A DNA stretch of 64,000 bases from Stutzerimonas zhaodongensis. Its GTDB lineage: Bacteria; Pseudomonadota; Gammaproteobacteria; Pseudomonadales; Pseudomonadaceae. Shown in pieces: positions 10,352 to 20,097 of this stretch. A model generated the notes under the pieces. That model was not told the DNA's origin. It saw only the letters and a program-made list of their open reading frames with translations, and searched no databases. Where the stretch lies: assembly GCF_003696365.1 (NCBI RefSeq), contig NZ_RFFM01000007.1:62001-126000 (forward strand). Reading direction: 5' to 3'. How positions within the stretch are numbered: the stretch's first letter is position 1; each line of letters starts with the position of its first letter. Made by a program: the position numbers and the translations under genes.

Positions 10352-10816
10352 CTAGCGACCGCTCTGAATATCGACGACCGCCTGATACAGATCTTGCCCC
10401 GTACTTGCCTTACGTAGACGTTCCCGAACGTCCTCGCGGTCCAGCATGCTGGCAATCTGGCGAAGCAGCTCGAGGTGTTCATCTGTCGCCGCTTCGGGTA
10501 CCAGCAATACAAACAGCAAATCGACAGGCGCGCCATCGATGGCATCGAAGTCGACCGGCGCATCGAGGCGCAGCACGGCACTGAACGGCGACGTGCAGCC
10601 CGACATGCGGCAATGGGGGATAGCGATACCGTTTCCGAAGCCGGTGGAACCGAGTTTTTCGCGGGCGATGAAGCTTTCGAAAATGGCTTGGGAGTCCAGG
10701 TCGGGAAGATCCCGGCCGAGCACTTTGGCAATCTGTTCGAGAACGCGTTTCTTGCTGCCTCCCGGCACGTTCACCAGGGAACGTGCGGGGGTCAGGATAT
10801 TTTCAATTCGGATCAT
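10352..10816 (-). CDS. ptsN: PTS IIA-like nitrogen regulatory protein PtsN (EIIA-Ntr)
   Basis: 154-residue EIIA of the nitrogen PTS, the terminal phosphate acceptor. The active histidine is H68 in GNGIAIPHCR; the surrounding GSTGFGNGIAIPH and LLVPEAATDEHLELLRQIA are family hallmarks. It has no transport partner and acts by protein contacts; in enterobacteria and P. putida it influences potassium uptake, PHA synthesis and sensor kinases. It starts 6 nt after the hpf stop. Confidence 0.97.
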   Translation of the reverse strand: MIRIENILTPARSLVNVPGGSKKRVLEQIAKVLGRDLPDLDSQAIFESFIAREKLGSTGFGNGIAIPHCRMSGCTSPFSAVLRLDAPVDFDAIDGAPVDLLFVLLVPEAATDEHLELLRQIASMLDREDVRERLRKASTGQDLYQAVVDIQSGR

Positions 10817-10822
10817 GATGGG

Positions 10823-11131
10823 TCAGCGAGCCAGGGCGCCCTGATGGTGGTCGAGCTGTTTTTCTTTGTGTTTGATGAGCTGCCGGTCGAGCTTGTCGGC
10901 AAGCAGATCAATCGCAGCGTACATATCACTGTGTTCGGCATTGGCAACAACCTCACGGCCGGCCACGTGCAGGGTCGCTTCGGCCTTCTGCTTGAGTTTT
11001 TCAACTTGAAGAATGACCTGGACGGCGATGATGCGATCGAAATGTCTTTCCAACCGCTCGAATTTTTCCTCGACGTAGTCGCGCAGGGGTTCTGTGATTT
11101 CCAGGTGAAGGCCAGTGATGTTGACTTGCAT
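10823..11131 (-). CDS. hpf: Ribosome hibernation promoting factor (short HPF)
   Basis: 102-residue short-form HPF/YfiA-family protein, which binds the decoding region of the 30S subunit and promotes 100S ribosome dimers in stationary phase. The pattern MQVNITGLHLEITEPLRDYV followed by a basic strand and SDMYAAIDLLADKLDRQLIKHKEK is typical. The open frame reaches back to 11182; the ATG at 11131 is chosen because an AAGGAG-type ribosome site stands 7-8 nt upstream. It follows rpoN by 78 nt. Confidence 0.95.
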   Translation of the reverse strand: MQVNITGLHLEITEPLRDYVEEKFERLERHFDRIIAVQVILQVEKLKQKAEATLHVAGREVVANAEHSDMYAAIDLLADKLDRQLIKHKEKQLDHHQGALAR

Positions 11132-11209
11132 ACTGCATCTCCTTTTTGCCACATGCGGATTGGCGGGCTGTGAGCCCGCCATCGGAAGAACTCGACCAGT
11201 GCTCTGGCG

Positions 11210-12727
11210 TTACATCAACCGCTTGCGCTCGCTGGATGGCGCGATACCGAGAGATTCGCGGTACTTGGCGACGGTGCGGCGTGCGACCTGAATCCCCTGT
11301 TCCTCCAGTAAACCAGCGATCTTGCTGTCGCTCAATGGCTTTTTCTGGTTTTCCGCAGCGACCAGCTTTTTGATGATCGCTCGTATCGCCGTCGATGAGC
11401 ATTCGCCGCCTTCGGACGTGCTGACATGGCTGGAGAAGAAATACTTGAGCTCGTAGATTCCACGCGGCGTATGCATGAACTTCTGGGTCGTGACCCTTGA
11501 GATGGTCGACTCATGCATGCCCACCGCTTCGGCGATGTCGTGCAGCACAAGCGGCTTCATGGCTTCGTCGCCATGCTCGAAGAAACCTCGCTGATGCTCG
11601 ACGATCTGCGTGGATACCTTCATCAGCGTTTCGTTGCGGCTGAGCAGGCTCTTGATAAACCAGCGTGCTTCTTGTAGCTGGTTACGCATGAAGGTGTTAT
11701 CTGCGCTGGAATCTGCGCGTTTGACGAATCCCGCATACTGGGCGTTGACGCGCAAACGGGGCATTGCGTCCTGGTTCAGCTCTACCAGCCAGCGCCCGTT
11801 GTGTTTGCGTACGATCACATCGGGCACAACGTACTCAGGCTCGCCCGCTTCGATTTGCGAGCCGGGCCTTGGGTTAAGCGTCTGGATCAGGTCTATCACT
11901 TGGCGAAGCTCGTCTTCCTTGAGCTTCATGCGTCGCATCAGCAGGCTGTAATCGCGACCGCCAAGAATGTCCAGGTGATCGCTTACGAGTTTGATCGCCT
12001 CGCTCAGCCAGGCGGTGCGCTCGGGCAGTTGGCGCAGCTGCAGCAGCAGGCATTCACGCAGGTCGCGCGCGCCGATGCCTGCGGGCTCGAACTGCTGGAT
12101 GCGACGCAGTACCACCTCGATCTCATCCAGTTCGATTTCGAGTTCAGGATCGAACGACTCGAGCACTTCCTCGAGCGTTTCGTCGAGATAGCCCTGCGGG
12201 TTGATGCAGTCGATCAAAGTGGCGGCGATGAGGCGATCGGTGTCGCTCATCGGTGCGAGATTGAGCTGCCAGAGCAGATGGCTTTGCAGGCTTTCGCCAG
12301 ATGACGTGCGGGTGGTGAAATCCCATTCGTCGTCGTCATTGCTGGGGAGGCTGCTGGCGCTGGTCTGGTAGATATCTTCCCAGGCGGTGTCTACTGGAAG
12401 TTCATTGGGGATGCGGTCTCCCCAGTCGCCTTCCTCGAGGTTCTCCACCGTGTTGATGGGCTCCTCGTAGTGGTTGTCCGGCTCGCTCTGCTCGGGCGAA
12501 TCACTGGATGGGCCTTCGCTTTTCTTCTCGATCGACTCTGCCATCGGATCGGAATTGTCGAAGTCATCTCCGTCTTCTTCGCGTTCGAGCATTGGATTGG
12601 AATCCAACGCTTCCTGAATCTCCTGCTGGAGATCGAGCGTTGATAGCTGGAGCAGTCGTATGGCTTGTTGCAGCTGCGGTGTCATCGTCAGCTGCTGGCC
12701 CATCTTCAGGACTAGCGATGGTTTCAT
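11210..12727 (-). CDS. rpoN: RNA polymerase sigma-54 factor RpoN
   Basis: 505-residue sigma-54, which directs polymerase to -24/-12 promoters that need an ATP-driven enhancer-binding protein. Region I is seen at residues 1-50 ([20 protein letters not shown]), an acidic region II follows (about 60-130), and the C terminus carries the RpoN box as [10 protein letters not shown] around residues 482-491. It controls nitrogen use, flagella and pili in Pseudomonas; a matching promoter lies upstream of pilA in this window. It sits 146 nt after lptB and leads hpf-ptsN-rapZ-ptsO. Confidence 0.98.
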   Translation of the reverse strand: MKPSLVLKMGQQLTMTPQLQQAIRLLQLSTLDLQQEIQEALDSNPMLEREEDGDDFDNSDPMAESIEKKSEGPSSDSPEQSEPDNHYEEPINTVENLEEGDWGDRIPNELPVDTAWEDIYQTSASSLPSNDDDEWDFTTRTSSGESLQSHLLWQLNLAPMSDTDRLIAATLIDCINPQGYLDETLEEVLESFDPELEIELDEIEVVLRRIQQFEPAGIGARDLRECLLLQLRQLPERTAWLSEAIKLVSDHLDILGGRDYSLLMRRMKLKEDELRQVIDLIQTLNPRPGSQIEAGEPEYVVPDVIVRKHNGRWLVELNQDAMPRLRVNAQYAGFVKRADSSADNTFMRNQLQEARWFIKSLLSRNETLMKVSTQIVEHQRGFFEHGDEAMKPLVLHDIAEAVGMHESTISRVTTQKFMHTPRGIYELKYFFSSHVSTSEGGECSSTAIRAIIKKLVAAENQKKPLSDSKIAGLLEEQGIQVARRTVAKYRESLGIAPSSERKRLM

Positions 12728-12873
12728 GGCAGAGGACTTCGAACCTTGTTTGCCGGCGCAACCGCGCCTGTTCCGATTTCGCTGGCGCCACGCGCCGGTA
12801 TAAGCAAATTATATGCCTGCCGACGAAGGCTTTGCCTAGCCCTAGATGAGCGTCCCGGTAGAAAAAATTGCAA

Positions 12874-13599
12874 TCAAAGTCTGAATTCGTGTCCGAGGTA
12901 GACATCCTTCACCAACTGATTGGCAAGGATGGTTTCTGAACTTCCCTCGGCGATCAGCTGGCCGTCGTTGACGATGTATGCAGTTTCGCAGATGTCCAAA
13001 GTCTCTCGGACATTGTGATCGGTGATGAGAACGCCGATGCCCTTCGCCTTCAAGTGATGAATGATCTGTTTGATATCGCCAACCGATATCGGATCGACAC
13101 CAGCGAAGGGCTCGTCGAGAAGGATGAACTTCGGTGCCGTGGCCAGCGCGCGGGCGATCTCAACACGCCGCCGTTCGCCCCCAGACAGGCTCATCCCGAG
13201 GCTGTCACGGATGTGGCTGATGTGGAATTCCTGCAACAGGCCTTCTAGTGCGTGCTGCCGTCCGCTGCGATCCAGATCCTTGCGCGTTTCCAGAATCGCC
13301 ATGATGTTGTCCGCAACCGACAGTTTTCGAAAGATCGAAGCTTCCTGTGGCAGATAGCCAATGCCTGCCCTGGCACGGCCATGCATAGGGAGGTGCGTCA
13401 CGTCATGATCATCAATCAGCACGCGGCCCTGATCAGCTTTTACCAGCCCGACGATCATGTAGAAACAGGTGGTCTTGCCTGCACCGTTGGGTCCCAGCAG
13501 GCCGACAATCTGCCCGCTTTCGATAGACAGGCTGACATCACGCACGACCTGCCGGCTTTTGTAGCTCTTGGCCAGATGCTGTGCCTTGAGAATCGCCAT
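12874..13599 (-). CDS. lptB: LPS export ABC transporter ATPase LptB
   Basis: 241-residue ATPase that powers extraction of lipopolysaccharide from the inner membrane with LptF, LptG and LptC. Walker A is GPNGAGKTT at residues 36-44, the signature is [16 protein letters not shown], and Walker B is [13 protein letters not shown], followed by a switch histidine in [11 protein letters not shown]. Its ATG overlaps the lptA TAA by one base. lptF and lptG are not in the window, as usual. Confidence 0.98.
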   Translation of the reverse strand: MAILKAQHLAKSYKSRQVVRDVSLSIESGQIVGLLGPNGAGKTTCFYMIVGLVKADQGRVLIDDHDVTHLPMHGRARAGIGYLPQEASIFRKLSVADNIMAILETRKDLDRSGRQHALEGLLQEFHISHIRDSLGMSLSGGERRRVEIARALATAPKFILLDEPFAGVDPISVGDIKQIIHHLKAKGIGVLITDHNVRETLDICETAYIVNDGQLIAEGSSETILANQLVKDVYLGHEFRL

Positions 13600-14147
13600 T
13601 ACTCGGTCTGCTCCGCTGCCGGCTGATCTTTCTTGCGCGGCTGGATGACCATGTCGACCCGTGGGCGCGGCGTTGTAACTTCGGAGTTGGTAGCGCGGCC
13701 GGCGTTCACGATTTGCCGCTGGGTATCGTAAACGATTTTCTCGCCTTCGAAGGTATTGCCTTCCTGAACGACCTTAGCCTGATCGATCAGCACGATTCGC
13801 TCGTTCGCCGCGAAATACTGGATCGTCAACCCGTATGCCTTGACGATCTCCTTGTCCGCCGAGGGCTTCTGTTCGTAGTAAGCGGGTTTGCCGATGGAAG
13901 TGAATACCTCGACATCACCGTTACCGTTCTGCGTAATCGTGACCGTGTCGCCGGTGATTTTCATCGTGCCCTGCGTGATCACCACGTCACCACGATAGAC
14001 GGCAACACCCTGGCGATCATCCAGTTCTGCCGTATCCGCCTGGACGCGAATTGGCTGGTTGCGATCCTCAGGTAGCGCGTGGGCGTTTGAGCCGAGCAAG
14101 AAGATGCTCAAACCGATCAGGAGGGGGAGAGTCTTAACGCAGCTCAT
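13599..14147 (-). CDS. lptA: LPS transport periplasmic protein LptA
   Basis: 182-residue periplasmic bridge protein that forms the beta-jellyroll filament carrying LPS from LptC to LptD. A signal peptide is visible ([18 protein letters not shown], cleavage after about residue 24), followed by the OstA/LptA domain with [19 protein letters not shown]. It overlaps lptC by 14 nt and lptB by 1 nt, so the three are one translation-coupled unit. Confidence 0.96.
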   Translation of the reverse strand: MSCVKTLPLLIGLSIFLLGSNAHALPEDRNQPIRVQADTAELDDRQGVAVYRGDVVITQGTMKITGDTVTITQNGNGDVEVFTSIGKPAYYEQKPSADKEIVKAYGLTIQYFAANERIVLIDQAKVVQEGNTFEGEKIVYDTQRQIVNAGRATNSEVTTPRPRVDMVIQPRKKDQPAAEQTE

Positions 14148-14706
14148 GCTGGCCTCTTACATTGGATAGCAGGAGCATCCTGCCTTCGTCTAGATACGCT
14201 TTCATGCCCGTCGCGGTCGTCACGCCGTTTGCGGCGACGATTCTAACGGGTTGGCGGGTCTCGGCATAATCCTTCTCAGGTAGCACCGTCATTCGGCTGG
14301 ACGTGACAACCGTCGGGCGTCCCTTGGCGTCGGTGCGCTCGATCCTGACATTGTCAATCAACTCTACCTCTTCACCCTGCGGCCCGACCTCGCCTCGGTC
14401 GCTGGTCACATGCCACGGTAGCTCCGTGCCTCGGTAAGAGCGGAGGTTAGGCTTGGTCAGCAGGCTGACATCGCTCGCCTTGATGTGCTCTACCCTCTCG
14501 GCGGTAAGCTCGTAGTTACGTTTCCCGTCCGTTTGGTACTGCACGGTTCGCGAGTTGATCACATAAAAATCGATCGGGGAGTCCTCGCCCCGGACTACCG
14601 GCGCTTCCTGCATGAAGCTTTCGGGGCGGATGTTCCAGTAGCCTACCGCTATCAGGAGTAGCGCGATCAGCAGCAGGACGGCAGGTACGCGGATTCTGCT
14701 CAGCAT
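14134..14706 (-). CDS. lptC: LPS export protein LptC
   Basis: 190-residue bitopic inner-membrane protein. An N-terminal membrane helix (about residues 8-24, VPAVLLLIALLLIAVGYW) anchors a periplasmic jellyroll that takes LPS from LptB2FG and passes it to LptA. The frame starts at 14706, 8 nt after the kdsC stop. The conservation is modest in this family, so the call rests on size, topology and the kdsC-lptC-lptA-lptB order. Confidence 0.94.
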   Translation of the reverse strand: MLSRIRVPAVLLLIALLLIAVGYWNIRPESFMQEAPVVRGEDSPIDFYVINSRTVQYQTDGKRNYELTAERVEHIKASDVSLLTKPNLRSYRGTELPWHVTSDRGEVGPQGEEVELIDNVRIERTDAKGRPTVVTSSRMTVLPEKDYAETRQPVRIVAANGVTTATGMKAYLDEGRMLLLSNVRGQHELR

Positions 14707-14714
14707 TGAAACCT

Positions 14715-15236
14715 CTAAAGATAAGCGGCCTGAGCGGCCTCAAGGCTGCCCTGGGCGCGCATGATCAACTCGCAGAATTCACGTGCCGCGCCTTCGCCGC
14801 CGCGAGCAGTGGTCACGCCATGGGCATGCTGGCGCACGAAGGCGTCAGCGCTGGCGACAGCCATGCCCAGGCCGACGCGGCGAATCACCGGCAGATCTGG
14901 CAAGTCATCACCCAGATAGGCGACTTCAGCGTAGTCCAGTCCAAGCTCGGTAATTAGTTCATCCAGCACCACGAGCTTGTCCTCGCGACCTTGATACAGA
15001 TGTTGAATCCCCAGGTTCTGAGCCCTGCGCTCGACAACCGGAGTTTTGCGGCCGCTGATGATCGCGGTGCGTACCCCGGAGTTGATCAGCATCTTGATGC
15101 CATGCCCGTCGAGGGTGTTGAATGTCTTGAACTCGCTTCCATCGACGAGGAAATAGAGTTTGCCGTCCGTGAGGACGCCGTCGACATCGAAGATGGCCAG
15201 GCGAATATCGCGTGCACGTCGTAACAGGTCGTTCAC
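14715..15236 (-). CDS. kdsC: 3-deoxy-D-manno-octulosonate-8-phosphate phosphatase KdsC
   Basis: 173-residue HAD-superfamily phosphatase that hydrolyses Kdo-8-phosphate to Kdo, the inner sugar of LPS. The nucleophile motif is in LAIFDVDGVLTDGKLYF (D17 and D19), followed by IISGRKTPVVERRAQNLGI and the late acidic motif YLGDDLPDLPVIRRVGLG. The GTG start at 15236 directly abuts the kdsD stop codon, so translational coupling is likely. Confidence 0.97.
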   Translation of the reverse strand: MNDLLRRARDIRLAIFDVDGVLTDGKLYFLVDGSEFKTFNTLDGHGIKMLINSGVRTAIISGRKTPVVERRAQNLGIQHLYQGREDKLVVLDELITELGLDYAEVAYLGDDLPDLPVIRRVGLGMAVASADAFVRQHAHGVTTARGGEGAAREFCELIMRAQGSLEAAQAAYL

Positions 15237-16211
15237 TTACATCACTCCTGCGCGCAGCAAATCGTGCATGTTCAATGCACCAATGGGTCGGTCATGTTCG
15301 TCGACCACCACCAGGGAGTTGATTTTGTTGTCTTCCATTATCTTCAGCGCTTCGGCGGCCAGCATTTCAGCCTGTGCGGTCTTGCCGCGGATCGTCATGA
15401 CTTGATCGATACTTGCCTGCCGCACATCTATGCCCTTGTCGAGGGTGCGACGCAAATCGCCATCTGTGAATATTCCGGCCAGTCTGCCGTCTGTCTCGAC
15501 CACAGCGGTCATGCCCAGGCCTTTCTGTGTCATCTCAAGCAAAGCTTCGCGAAGCGGAGTGCCACGTTTGACCAGGGGAAGTCGCTCTCCGGCATGCATG
15601 ACATGCTCGACTTTCAGCAGCAGGCGTCTGCCCAATGCCCCGCCTGGATGCGAGAAGGCAAAATCCTCGGCAGTGAAGCCGCGGGCTTCCAGCAATGCGA
15701 TGGCCAATGCGTCTCCCAAAACCAGGCTTACGGTAGTTGACGAGGTCGGGGCAAGATTCAGCGGGCAGGCTTCGATGGCGACGCTTGCATCGATATTGAC
15801 CTCCGCTGCTTTGGCCAGAACGGACTCTGGATTGCCGGTCATGCTAATCAATGTAATGCCCAGGCGCTTGATCAGAGGCAGCAGCGTAACGATTTCATTG
15901 GTGGTGCCCGAATTGGACAGGGCCAGCACCACGTCGTCCCGCGTGATCATGCCCATGTCACCATGGCTGGCTTCGGCCGGGTGCACGAAGAAAGCCGTAG
16001 TGCCAGTACTGGCGAGCGTAGCGGCGATCTTGTTACCGATATGACCTGACTTGCCCATGCCGACAACGACGACCCGGCCTTTGCACTGAAGGATGATCTC
16101 GCAGGCTTTTACGAAGTGATGGTCGATACGTGTTTTGAGTTGCTCGACCGCCTCGGTTTCCATGCGAATGGTGCGCTGGGCAGTCTCGATCAGCTGGCTG
16201 CTCTGGCTCAT
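15237..16211 (-). CDS. kdsD: D-arabinose 5-phosphate isomerase KdsD
   Basis: 324-residue enzyme that converts ribulose 5-phosphate to arabinose 5-phosphate, the first step to Kdo. An N-terminal SIS domain (GRVVVVGMGKSGHIGNKIAA near residues 45-65; SNSGTTNEIVTLLPLIK) is followed by two CBS domains from about residue 205 to the end. It is the first gene of the minus-strand run that continues through kdsC, lptCAB and rpoN. Its start is divergent from mlaF, 260 nt away. Confidence 0.97.
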   Translation of the reverse strand: MSQSSQLIETAQRTIRMETEAVEQLKTRIDHHFVKACEIILQCKGRVVVVGMGKSGHIGNKIAATLASTGTTAFFVHPAEASHGDMGMITRDDVVLALSNSGTTNEIVTLLPLIKRLGITLISMTGNPESVLAKAAEVNIDASVAIEACPLNLAPTSSTTVSLVLGDALAIALLEARGFTAEDFAFSHPGGALGRRLLLKVEHVMHAGERLPLVKRGTPLREALLEMTQKGLGMTAVVETDGRLAGIFTDGDLRRTLDKGIDVRQASIDQVMTIRGKTAQAEMLAAEALKIMEDNKINSLVVVDEHDRPIGALNMHDLLRAGVM

Positions 16212-16361
16212 GTCGGTTTCATCGCCTGAATAAAGCGCGGGATTATAACGGCAAACCGGTTGCCGCTCACTGTAAAAGCATTCGTGCTGATCGTCGCACC
16301 TGAAGCTGAACTCCAGCTGAACAACTGTGTGCTAGGGCTGCAGGCGATGAAGCGCCCAGCT

Positions 16362-16390
16362 TGGGGTGCCTTCGGCGCAGTGCTATAGTT
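16362..16390 (+). promoter_or_regulatory. Putative sigma-70 promoter of the mla operon
   Basis: TTGGGG (16362-16367), a 17-nt spacer and TATAGT (16385-16390) lie 82 nt before the mlaF start in the kdsD-mlaF divergent gap. The -10 is good and the -35 is fair. Start mapping is not available. Confidence 0.45.
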
Positions 16391-16471
16391 CGCGCCGCCA
16401 AAACGGCTCTGTGAAGTATCTCCGCACGATCGGAGGACGTCTGATTCGCAGGCTGTATCCGAGGAGATCCG

Positions 16472-17287
16472 ATGAGCGCCGCCAACGCTAACGCCGTCGA
16501 GCTGAAGGGTGTCACTTTCCAGCGCGGCGAGCGGAGCATTTTCAATAACATCGATATTGTCATTCCGCGCGGGAAGGTGACGGCCATCATGGGGCCCTCC
16601 GGCTGCGGTAAGACCACGCTGCTGCGCCTGATTGCCGCTCAGCTCAAGCCTACCCGCGGAGAGGTGTGGGTGGCTGGAACCAATTTGCCGACACTGTCGC
16701 GTCGCGAGCTTTTCGAGATGCGCAAGCAGATGGGTGTGTTGTTTCAGAGCGGCGCATTGTTCACCGACCTCGACGTGTTCGAGAACGTTGCATTCCCGTT
16801 ACGGGTGCATACGAAGCTGCCAGAAGAGATGATCCGTGACATCGTGCTGATGAAGCTGCAGGCGGTAGGACTGCGCGGCGCGATAGAGCTAATGCCCGAT
16901 GAGCTGTCCGGTGGCATGAAGCGTCGCGTTGCGCTGGCGCGTGCGATAGCTCTTGATCCGCAGATACTCATGTATGACGAGCCGTTTGCGGGCCAGGATC
17001 CGATCGCCATGGGCGTGCTTGTGCAATTGATCCGTCTGCTCACCGATGCACTGGGTATTACCAGTATCGTGGTCTCTCACGATCTGGCTGAGACCGCGAG
17101 CATCGCCGATTACATTTATGTGGTTGGTGATGGACAGGTGCTGGGGCAGGGCACGCCGGCAGAACTGCACGAGTCCACAAACCCCCGGATCCGCCAATTC
17201 ATGAAGGGCGCAGCGGACGGCCCTGTACCTTTCCATTTCCCGGCACCGGCTTATGCCGATGATCTGTTGCGAGGCGCCGATGCGTAA
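16472..17287 (+). CDS. mlaF: Phospholipid ABC transporter ATPase MlaF
   Basis: 271-residue ATPase of the MlaFEDB complex, which moves phospholipid between the inner membrane and the carrier MlaC to keep outer-membrane asymmetry. Walker A is GPSGCGKTT (about residues 39-47), the signature [14 protein letters not shown] and Walker [14 protein letters not shown]; the SGGMKRR form is typical of MlaF. A GAGGAG ribosome site stands before the ATG. It overlaps mlaE by 8 nt. Confidence 0.97.
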   Translation: MSAANANAVELKGVTFQRGERSIFNNIDIVIPRGKVTAIMGPSGCGKTTLLRLIAAQLKPTRGEVWVAGTNLPTLSRRELFEMRKQMGVLFQSGALFTDLDVFENVAFPLRVHTKLPEEMIRDIVLMKLQAVGLRGAIELMPDELSGGMKRRVALARAIALDPQILMYDEPFAGQDPIAMGVLVQLIRLLTDALGITSIVVSHDLAETASIADYIYVVGDGQVLGQGTPAELHESTNPRIRQFMKGAADGPVPFHFPAPAYADDLLRGADA

Positions 17288-18077
17288 GCGTTCTGTGATC
17301 GAGCGAGTCAGGCTGCTGGGTGAGGGCGGGATGGACGTGTTGGCGGCGCAAGGCCGCGCGACCTTGTTTCTGTTTCATGCGCTGTTTGGTCAAAGCGGCC
17401 TGGATAACCGTTTCTCTCTGCTGGTGCGGCAGCTCTATTCGGTCGGAGTCCTTTCACTCGCGATCGTGGTCGTCTCGGGGATATTCATCGGCATGGTTTT
17501 AGCCCTTCAGGGCTACAGCATCCTCAGTAGCTACGGCTCCGAGCAAGCAGTCGGACAGATGGTCGCGCTTACGCTGCTTCGCGAGCTGGGCCCGGTTGTC
17601 ACGGCGTTGCTATTTTCCGGGCGTGCCGGCTCGGCGCTGGCTGCCGAGATTGGCAATATGAAATCGACGGAGCAGCTTTCAAGCCTCGAGATGATCGGCG
17701 TCGACCCGCTGAAATACATCATCGCGCCGCGTCTGTGGGCAGGCTTCATCTCGCTTCCATTGCTGACGGTGATATTCAATGTCGTCGGCATCTGGGGCGG
17801 TGCGATGGTCGCTGTGGACTGGCTAGGGGTCTATGAAGGCTCTTTCTGGTCCAATATGCAGAACAGCGTTGTCTTTACTACAGACGTGCTCAACGGCGTT
17901 CTGAAAAGCGTCGTGTTCGCCGTTGTGGTTACCTGGATCGCTGTGTTTCAGGGTTACGACTGTGAGCCAACATCGGAAGGGATCAGTCGCGCCACCACCC
18001 GAACTGTGGTTTACGCCTCGCTGGCCGTACTTGGCCTCGACTTTATTTTGACCGCGTTGATGTTTGGAGATTTTTGA
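17280..18077 (+). CDS. mlaE: Phospholipid ABC transporter permease MlaE
   Basis: 265-residue permease with about five membrane segments and the MlaE/YrbE signature [20 protein letters not shown] plus [20 protein letters not shown]. The frame is open from 17253, but the ATG at 17280 is preferred because [17 protein letters not shown] gives the normal length; it overlaps mlaF by 8 nt. It sits in the inner membrane with MlaF, MlaD and MlaB. Confidence 0.96.
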   Translation: MRKRSVIERVRLLGEGGMDVLAAQGRATLFLFHALFGQSGLDNRFSLLVRQLYSVGVLSLAIVVVSGIFIGMVLALQGYSILSSYGSEQAVGQMVALTLLRELGPVVTALLFSGRAGSALAAEIGNMKSTEQLSSLEMIGVDPLKYIIAPRLWAGFISLPLLTVIFNVVGIWGGAMVAVDWLGVYEGSFWSNMQNSVVFTTDVLNGVLKSVVFAVVVTWIAVFQGYDCEPTSEGISRATTRTVVYASLAVLGLDFILTALMFGDF

Positions 18078-18535
18078 TGCGTATCCGCACCCTGGAAATT
18101 GGTGTTGGCTTGTTCCTGCTCGCAGGGGTCCTCGCCTTGCTGCTCCTGTCGCTACGCGTTAGCGGGCTGAATGTCGCTAGCGCCGATACCTATAAGCTTT
18201 ACGCCTATTTCGACAATATCGCTGGTCTGAGTGTCAGATCCAAAGTCACCATGGCTGGTGTGACGATCGGCAAGGTGACCGCGATCGATCTTGATCGCGA
18301 GAGCTACACGGGGCGAGTGACGCTGGAGGTTCAGAAGGATATCGATATCCTGCCAACTGACTCCACCGCGTCGATTCTCACGGCTGGCCTGCTGGGAGAA
18401 AAATATGTCGGCATCAGTGTCGGCGGCGAGGAGGAGACGCTAGGCGATGGCGATACCATTCGCGACACCCAGTCGTCCCTGGTGCTTGAAGAGCTGATCG
18501 GCAAATTCCTGCTCAATTCGGTCAATAAAGAATGA
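18077..18535 (+). CDS. mlaD: Phospholipid transport substrate-binding protein MlaD (MCE domain)
   Basis: 152-residue protein with one N-terminal membrane helix (residues about 8-28, GVGLFLLAGVLALLLLSLRV) and a single MCE domain (YAYFDNIAGLSVRSKVTMAGV onward). MlaD forms the hexameric ring on the periplasmic face of MlaE. It is shorter than E. coli MlaD (183) mainly at the C terminus. The ATG at 18077 overlaps the mlaE TGA; a TTG at 18074 is less likely. Confidence 0.95.
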   Translation: MRIRTLEIGVGLFLLAGVLALLLLSLRVSGLNVASADTYKLYAYFDNIAGLSVRSKVTMAGVTIGKVTAIDLDRESYTGRVTLEVQKDIDILPTDSTASILTAGLLGEKYVGISVGGEEETLGDGDTIRDTQSSLVLEELIGKFLLNSVNKE

Positions 18536-18546
18536 GGTGCACCTAC

Positions 18547-19197
18547 ATGATGACTGCCCTGCGTCGCGGCCTGCTGGTTCTGCTAGCGGCCCTGCCTATG
18601 TTTGCCCTTGCGGCCCCCAGCGCTCATGAAGTGATCCAGAAATCCACGGATGAGCTGTTGGCTGATCTCAAAGCCAACAAGGATCAGTACCGTCAGGATC
18701 CGAACGCATTTTATGAGTCGCTCAATGAGATCCTTGGCCCGGTTGTAGATGCCGAAGGCATCTCGCGCAGCATCATGACCGTGAAGTACTCGCGCAACGC
18801 CAGTCCTGAACAGATGACTCGCTTTCAGGAGAATTTTAAGCGCAGCCTAATGCAGTTCTATGGGAACGCCTTGCTGGAGTACAACAATCAGCAGATCCGC
18901 CTATTGCCAGCGAGTGGCAAGCAGGATCAGGAGCGCACCAGCGTTGGCATGGAGGTGACGGGCCGTCAGGGCGAGATCTATCCGGTTTCCTACACCATGG
19001 TTAATCACAATGGTGAATGGCTGGTGCGCAACGTGATCATCAACGGTATCAACATCGGCAAGCTGTTTCGTGATCAGTTCGCTGACGCCATGCAGAAGAA
19101 CGGCAACGATCTGGACAAGACCATCGACGGGTGGGCGGAAGTCGTTGCACGTGCCAAGGACACCGAGGCTGGCCAGCGGGCGGCGGGCGATGAGTGA
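18547..19197 (+). CDS. mlaC: Periplasmic phospholipid carrier MlaC
   Basis: 216-residue protein with a signal peptide (LLVLLAALPMFALA, cleavage near residue 22) and the Tol-Tol/MlaC domain; motif YNNQQIRLLPASGKQDQERT lies mid-protein. MlaC carries one phospholipid between the MlaA complex in the outer membrane and MlaFEDB. The frame opens at 18532, but the ATG at 18547 follows a GAGGTG ribosome site at a proper distance and gives a normal signal peptide. Confidence 0.94.
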   Translation: MMTALRRGLLVLLAALPMFALAAPSAHEVIQKSTDELLADLKANKDQYRQDPNAFYESLNEILGPVVDAEGISRSIMTVKYSRNASPEQMTRFQENFKRSLMQFYGNALLEYNNQQIRLLPASGKQDQERTSVGMEVTGRQGEIYPVSYTMVNHNGEWLVRNVIINGINIGKLFRDQFADAMQKNGNDLDKTIDGWAEVVARAKDTEAGQRAAGDE

Positions 19198-19516
19198 AGG
19201 TCGGGTTGAGCGGGGCGCAGGCGGCGAGATTCTGCTGGCCGGCGTGCTCGACTATCAGTCCGGCCCGGCATTACGTCGAGCTGGACAAGCCCTGGTCCGA
19301 TCAGGCGAAGGGCAGCGGCTCGTAATCGACTGCTCAGCAGTAGAGAAATCAAGCAGCGTCGGGTTGTCGCTGCTGCTGTCATTTACTCGCGACGCCATGG
19401 CAGCGGGACGCGAAGTTTCCATTGTCGGGTTGCCCGGTGACATGCGCGAGATAGCACGTGTCTCTGGGCTTCTGAACGTGCTGGCCATCGACGACGAAGT
19501 ACAGGGAGTCGCTTGA
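19190..19516 (+). CDS. mlaB: STAS-domain protein MlaB
   Basis: 108-residue cytoplasmic STAS-domain protein that binds MlaF and stabilises the transporter. The core LVIDCSAVEKSSSVGLSLLLSFTRDA is the STAS signature with the Ser-Ser pair, and IVGLPGDMREIARVSGL follows. The frame is open from 19070 inside mlaC; the ATG at 19190 (MSEGRVERG) gives the normal length and overlaps the mlaC stop by 8 nt. Confidence 0.92.
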   Translation: MSEGRVERGAGGEILLAGVLDYQSGPALRRAGQALVRSGEGQRLVIDCSAVEKSSSVGLSLLLSFTRDAMAAGREVSIVGLPGDMREIARVSGLLNVLAIDDEVQGVA

Positions 19517-20001
19517 TGCTGCGTTGGGCAGAGGCCACTCGCGTTAAAGTGCACGCCATTGCTGAATCGCTCGGCAATTTACTGGTCGAGACTTTCCACT
19601 ACCTGGCGTTGTTCGCCATTGGTGCCGTAACCGCTTGGGCGGGACTGGTGGCATTTCTCGGGATGGTTGAAAAGGGCAGTATCAGTGTCGATGACATTCT
19701 GCTGCTCTTCATCTACCTTGAGCTTGGCGCGATGGTTGGCATCTACTTCAAGACCAACCACATGCCGGTGCGCTTCCTCATCTATGTAGCCATCACGGCT
19801 CTGACACGCTTGCTTATCTCGGACGTATCACATCACCATCGTCCAGACATGGGGGTCGTCTACATCTCCGGTGCCATTCTGCTTTTGGCGATAGCTATTC
19901 TAGTTGTGCGCTTTGCTTCTTCGAGATTCCCCGCAGCAACGGCAGGGTCGGGCTCTCGTACCCAGCGGTCAACCGATAGCGAAGCGGAGTCGATGGACTG
20001 A
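19516..20001 (+). CDS. PsiE-family (phosphate-starvation-inducible) membrane protein
   Basis: 161-residue protein with about four hydrophobic segments (near residues 26-46, 58-75, 85-103 and 116-132) and the PsiE-like stretch LLLFIYLELGAMVGIYFKTN followed by MPVRFLIYVAITALTRLLI. E. coli psiE is a phosphate-starvation gene of unknown function; the biochemical role is unknown. The ATG at 19516 overlaps the mlaB TGA, so it is probably translated from the mla message. I do not recall a PsiE gene at this place in P. aeruginosa, where ibaG follows mlaB directly. Confidence 0.85.
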   Translation: MLRWAEATRVKVHAIAESLGNLLVETFHYLALFAIGAVTAWAGLVAFLGMVEKGSISVDDILLLFIYLELGAMVGIYFKTNHMPVRFLIYVAITALTRLLISDVSHHHRPDMGVVYISGAILLLAIAILVVRFASSRFPAATAGSGSRTQRSTDSEAESMD

Positions 20002-20097
20002 GTGAGCTTGTCACCGAGTTGACTTCAGGGTTCGCAGCCTTCGGGCTTTTTTGTATGATGGCGGGCCGCGCGCGTCCGGCGCCGATCGAGGTTGAAC

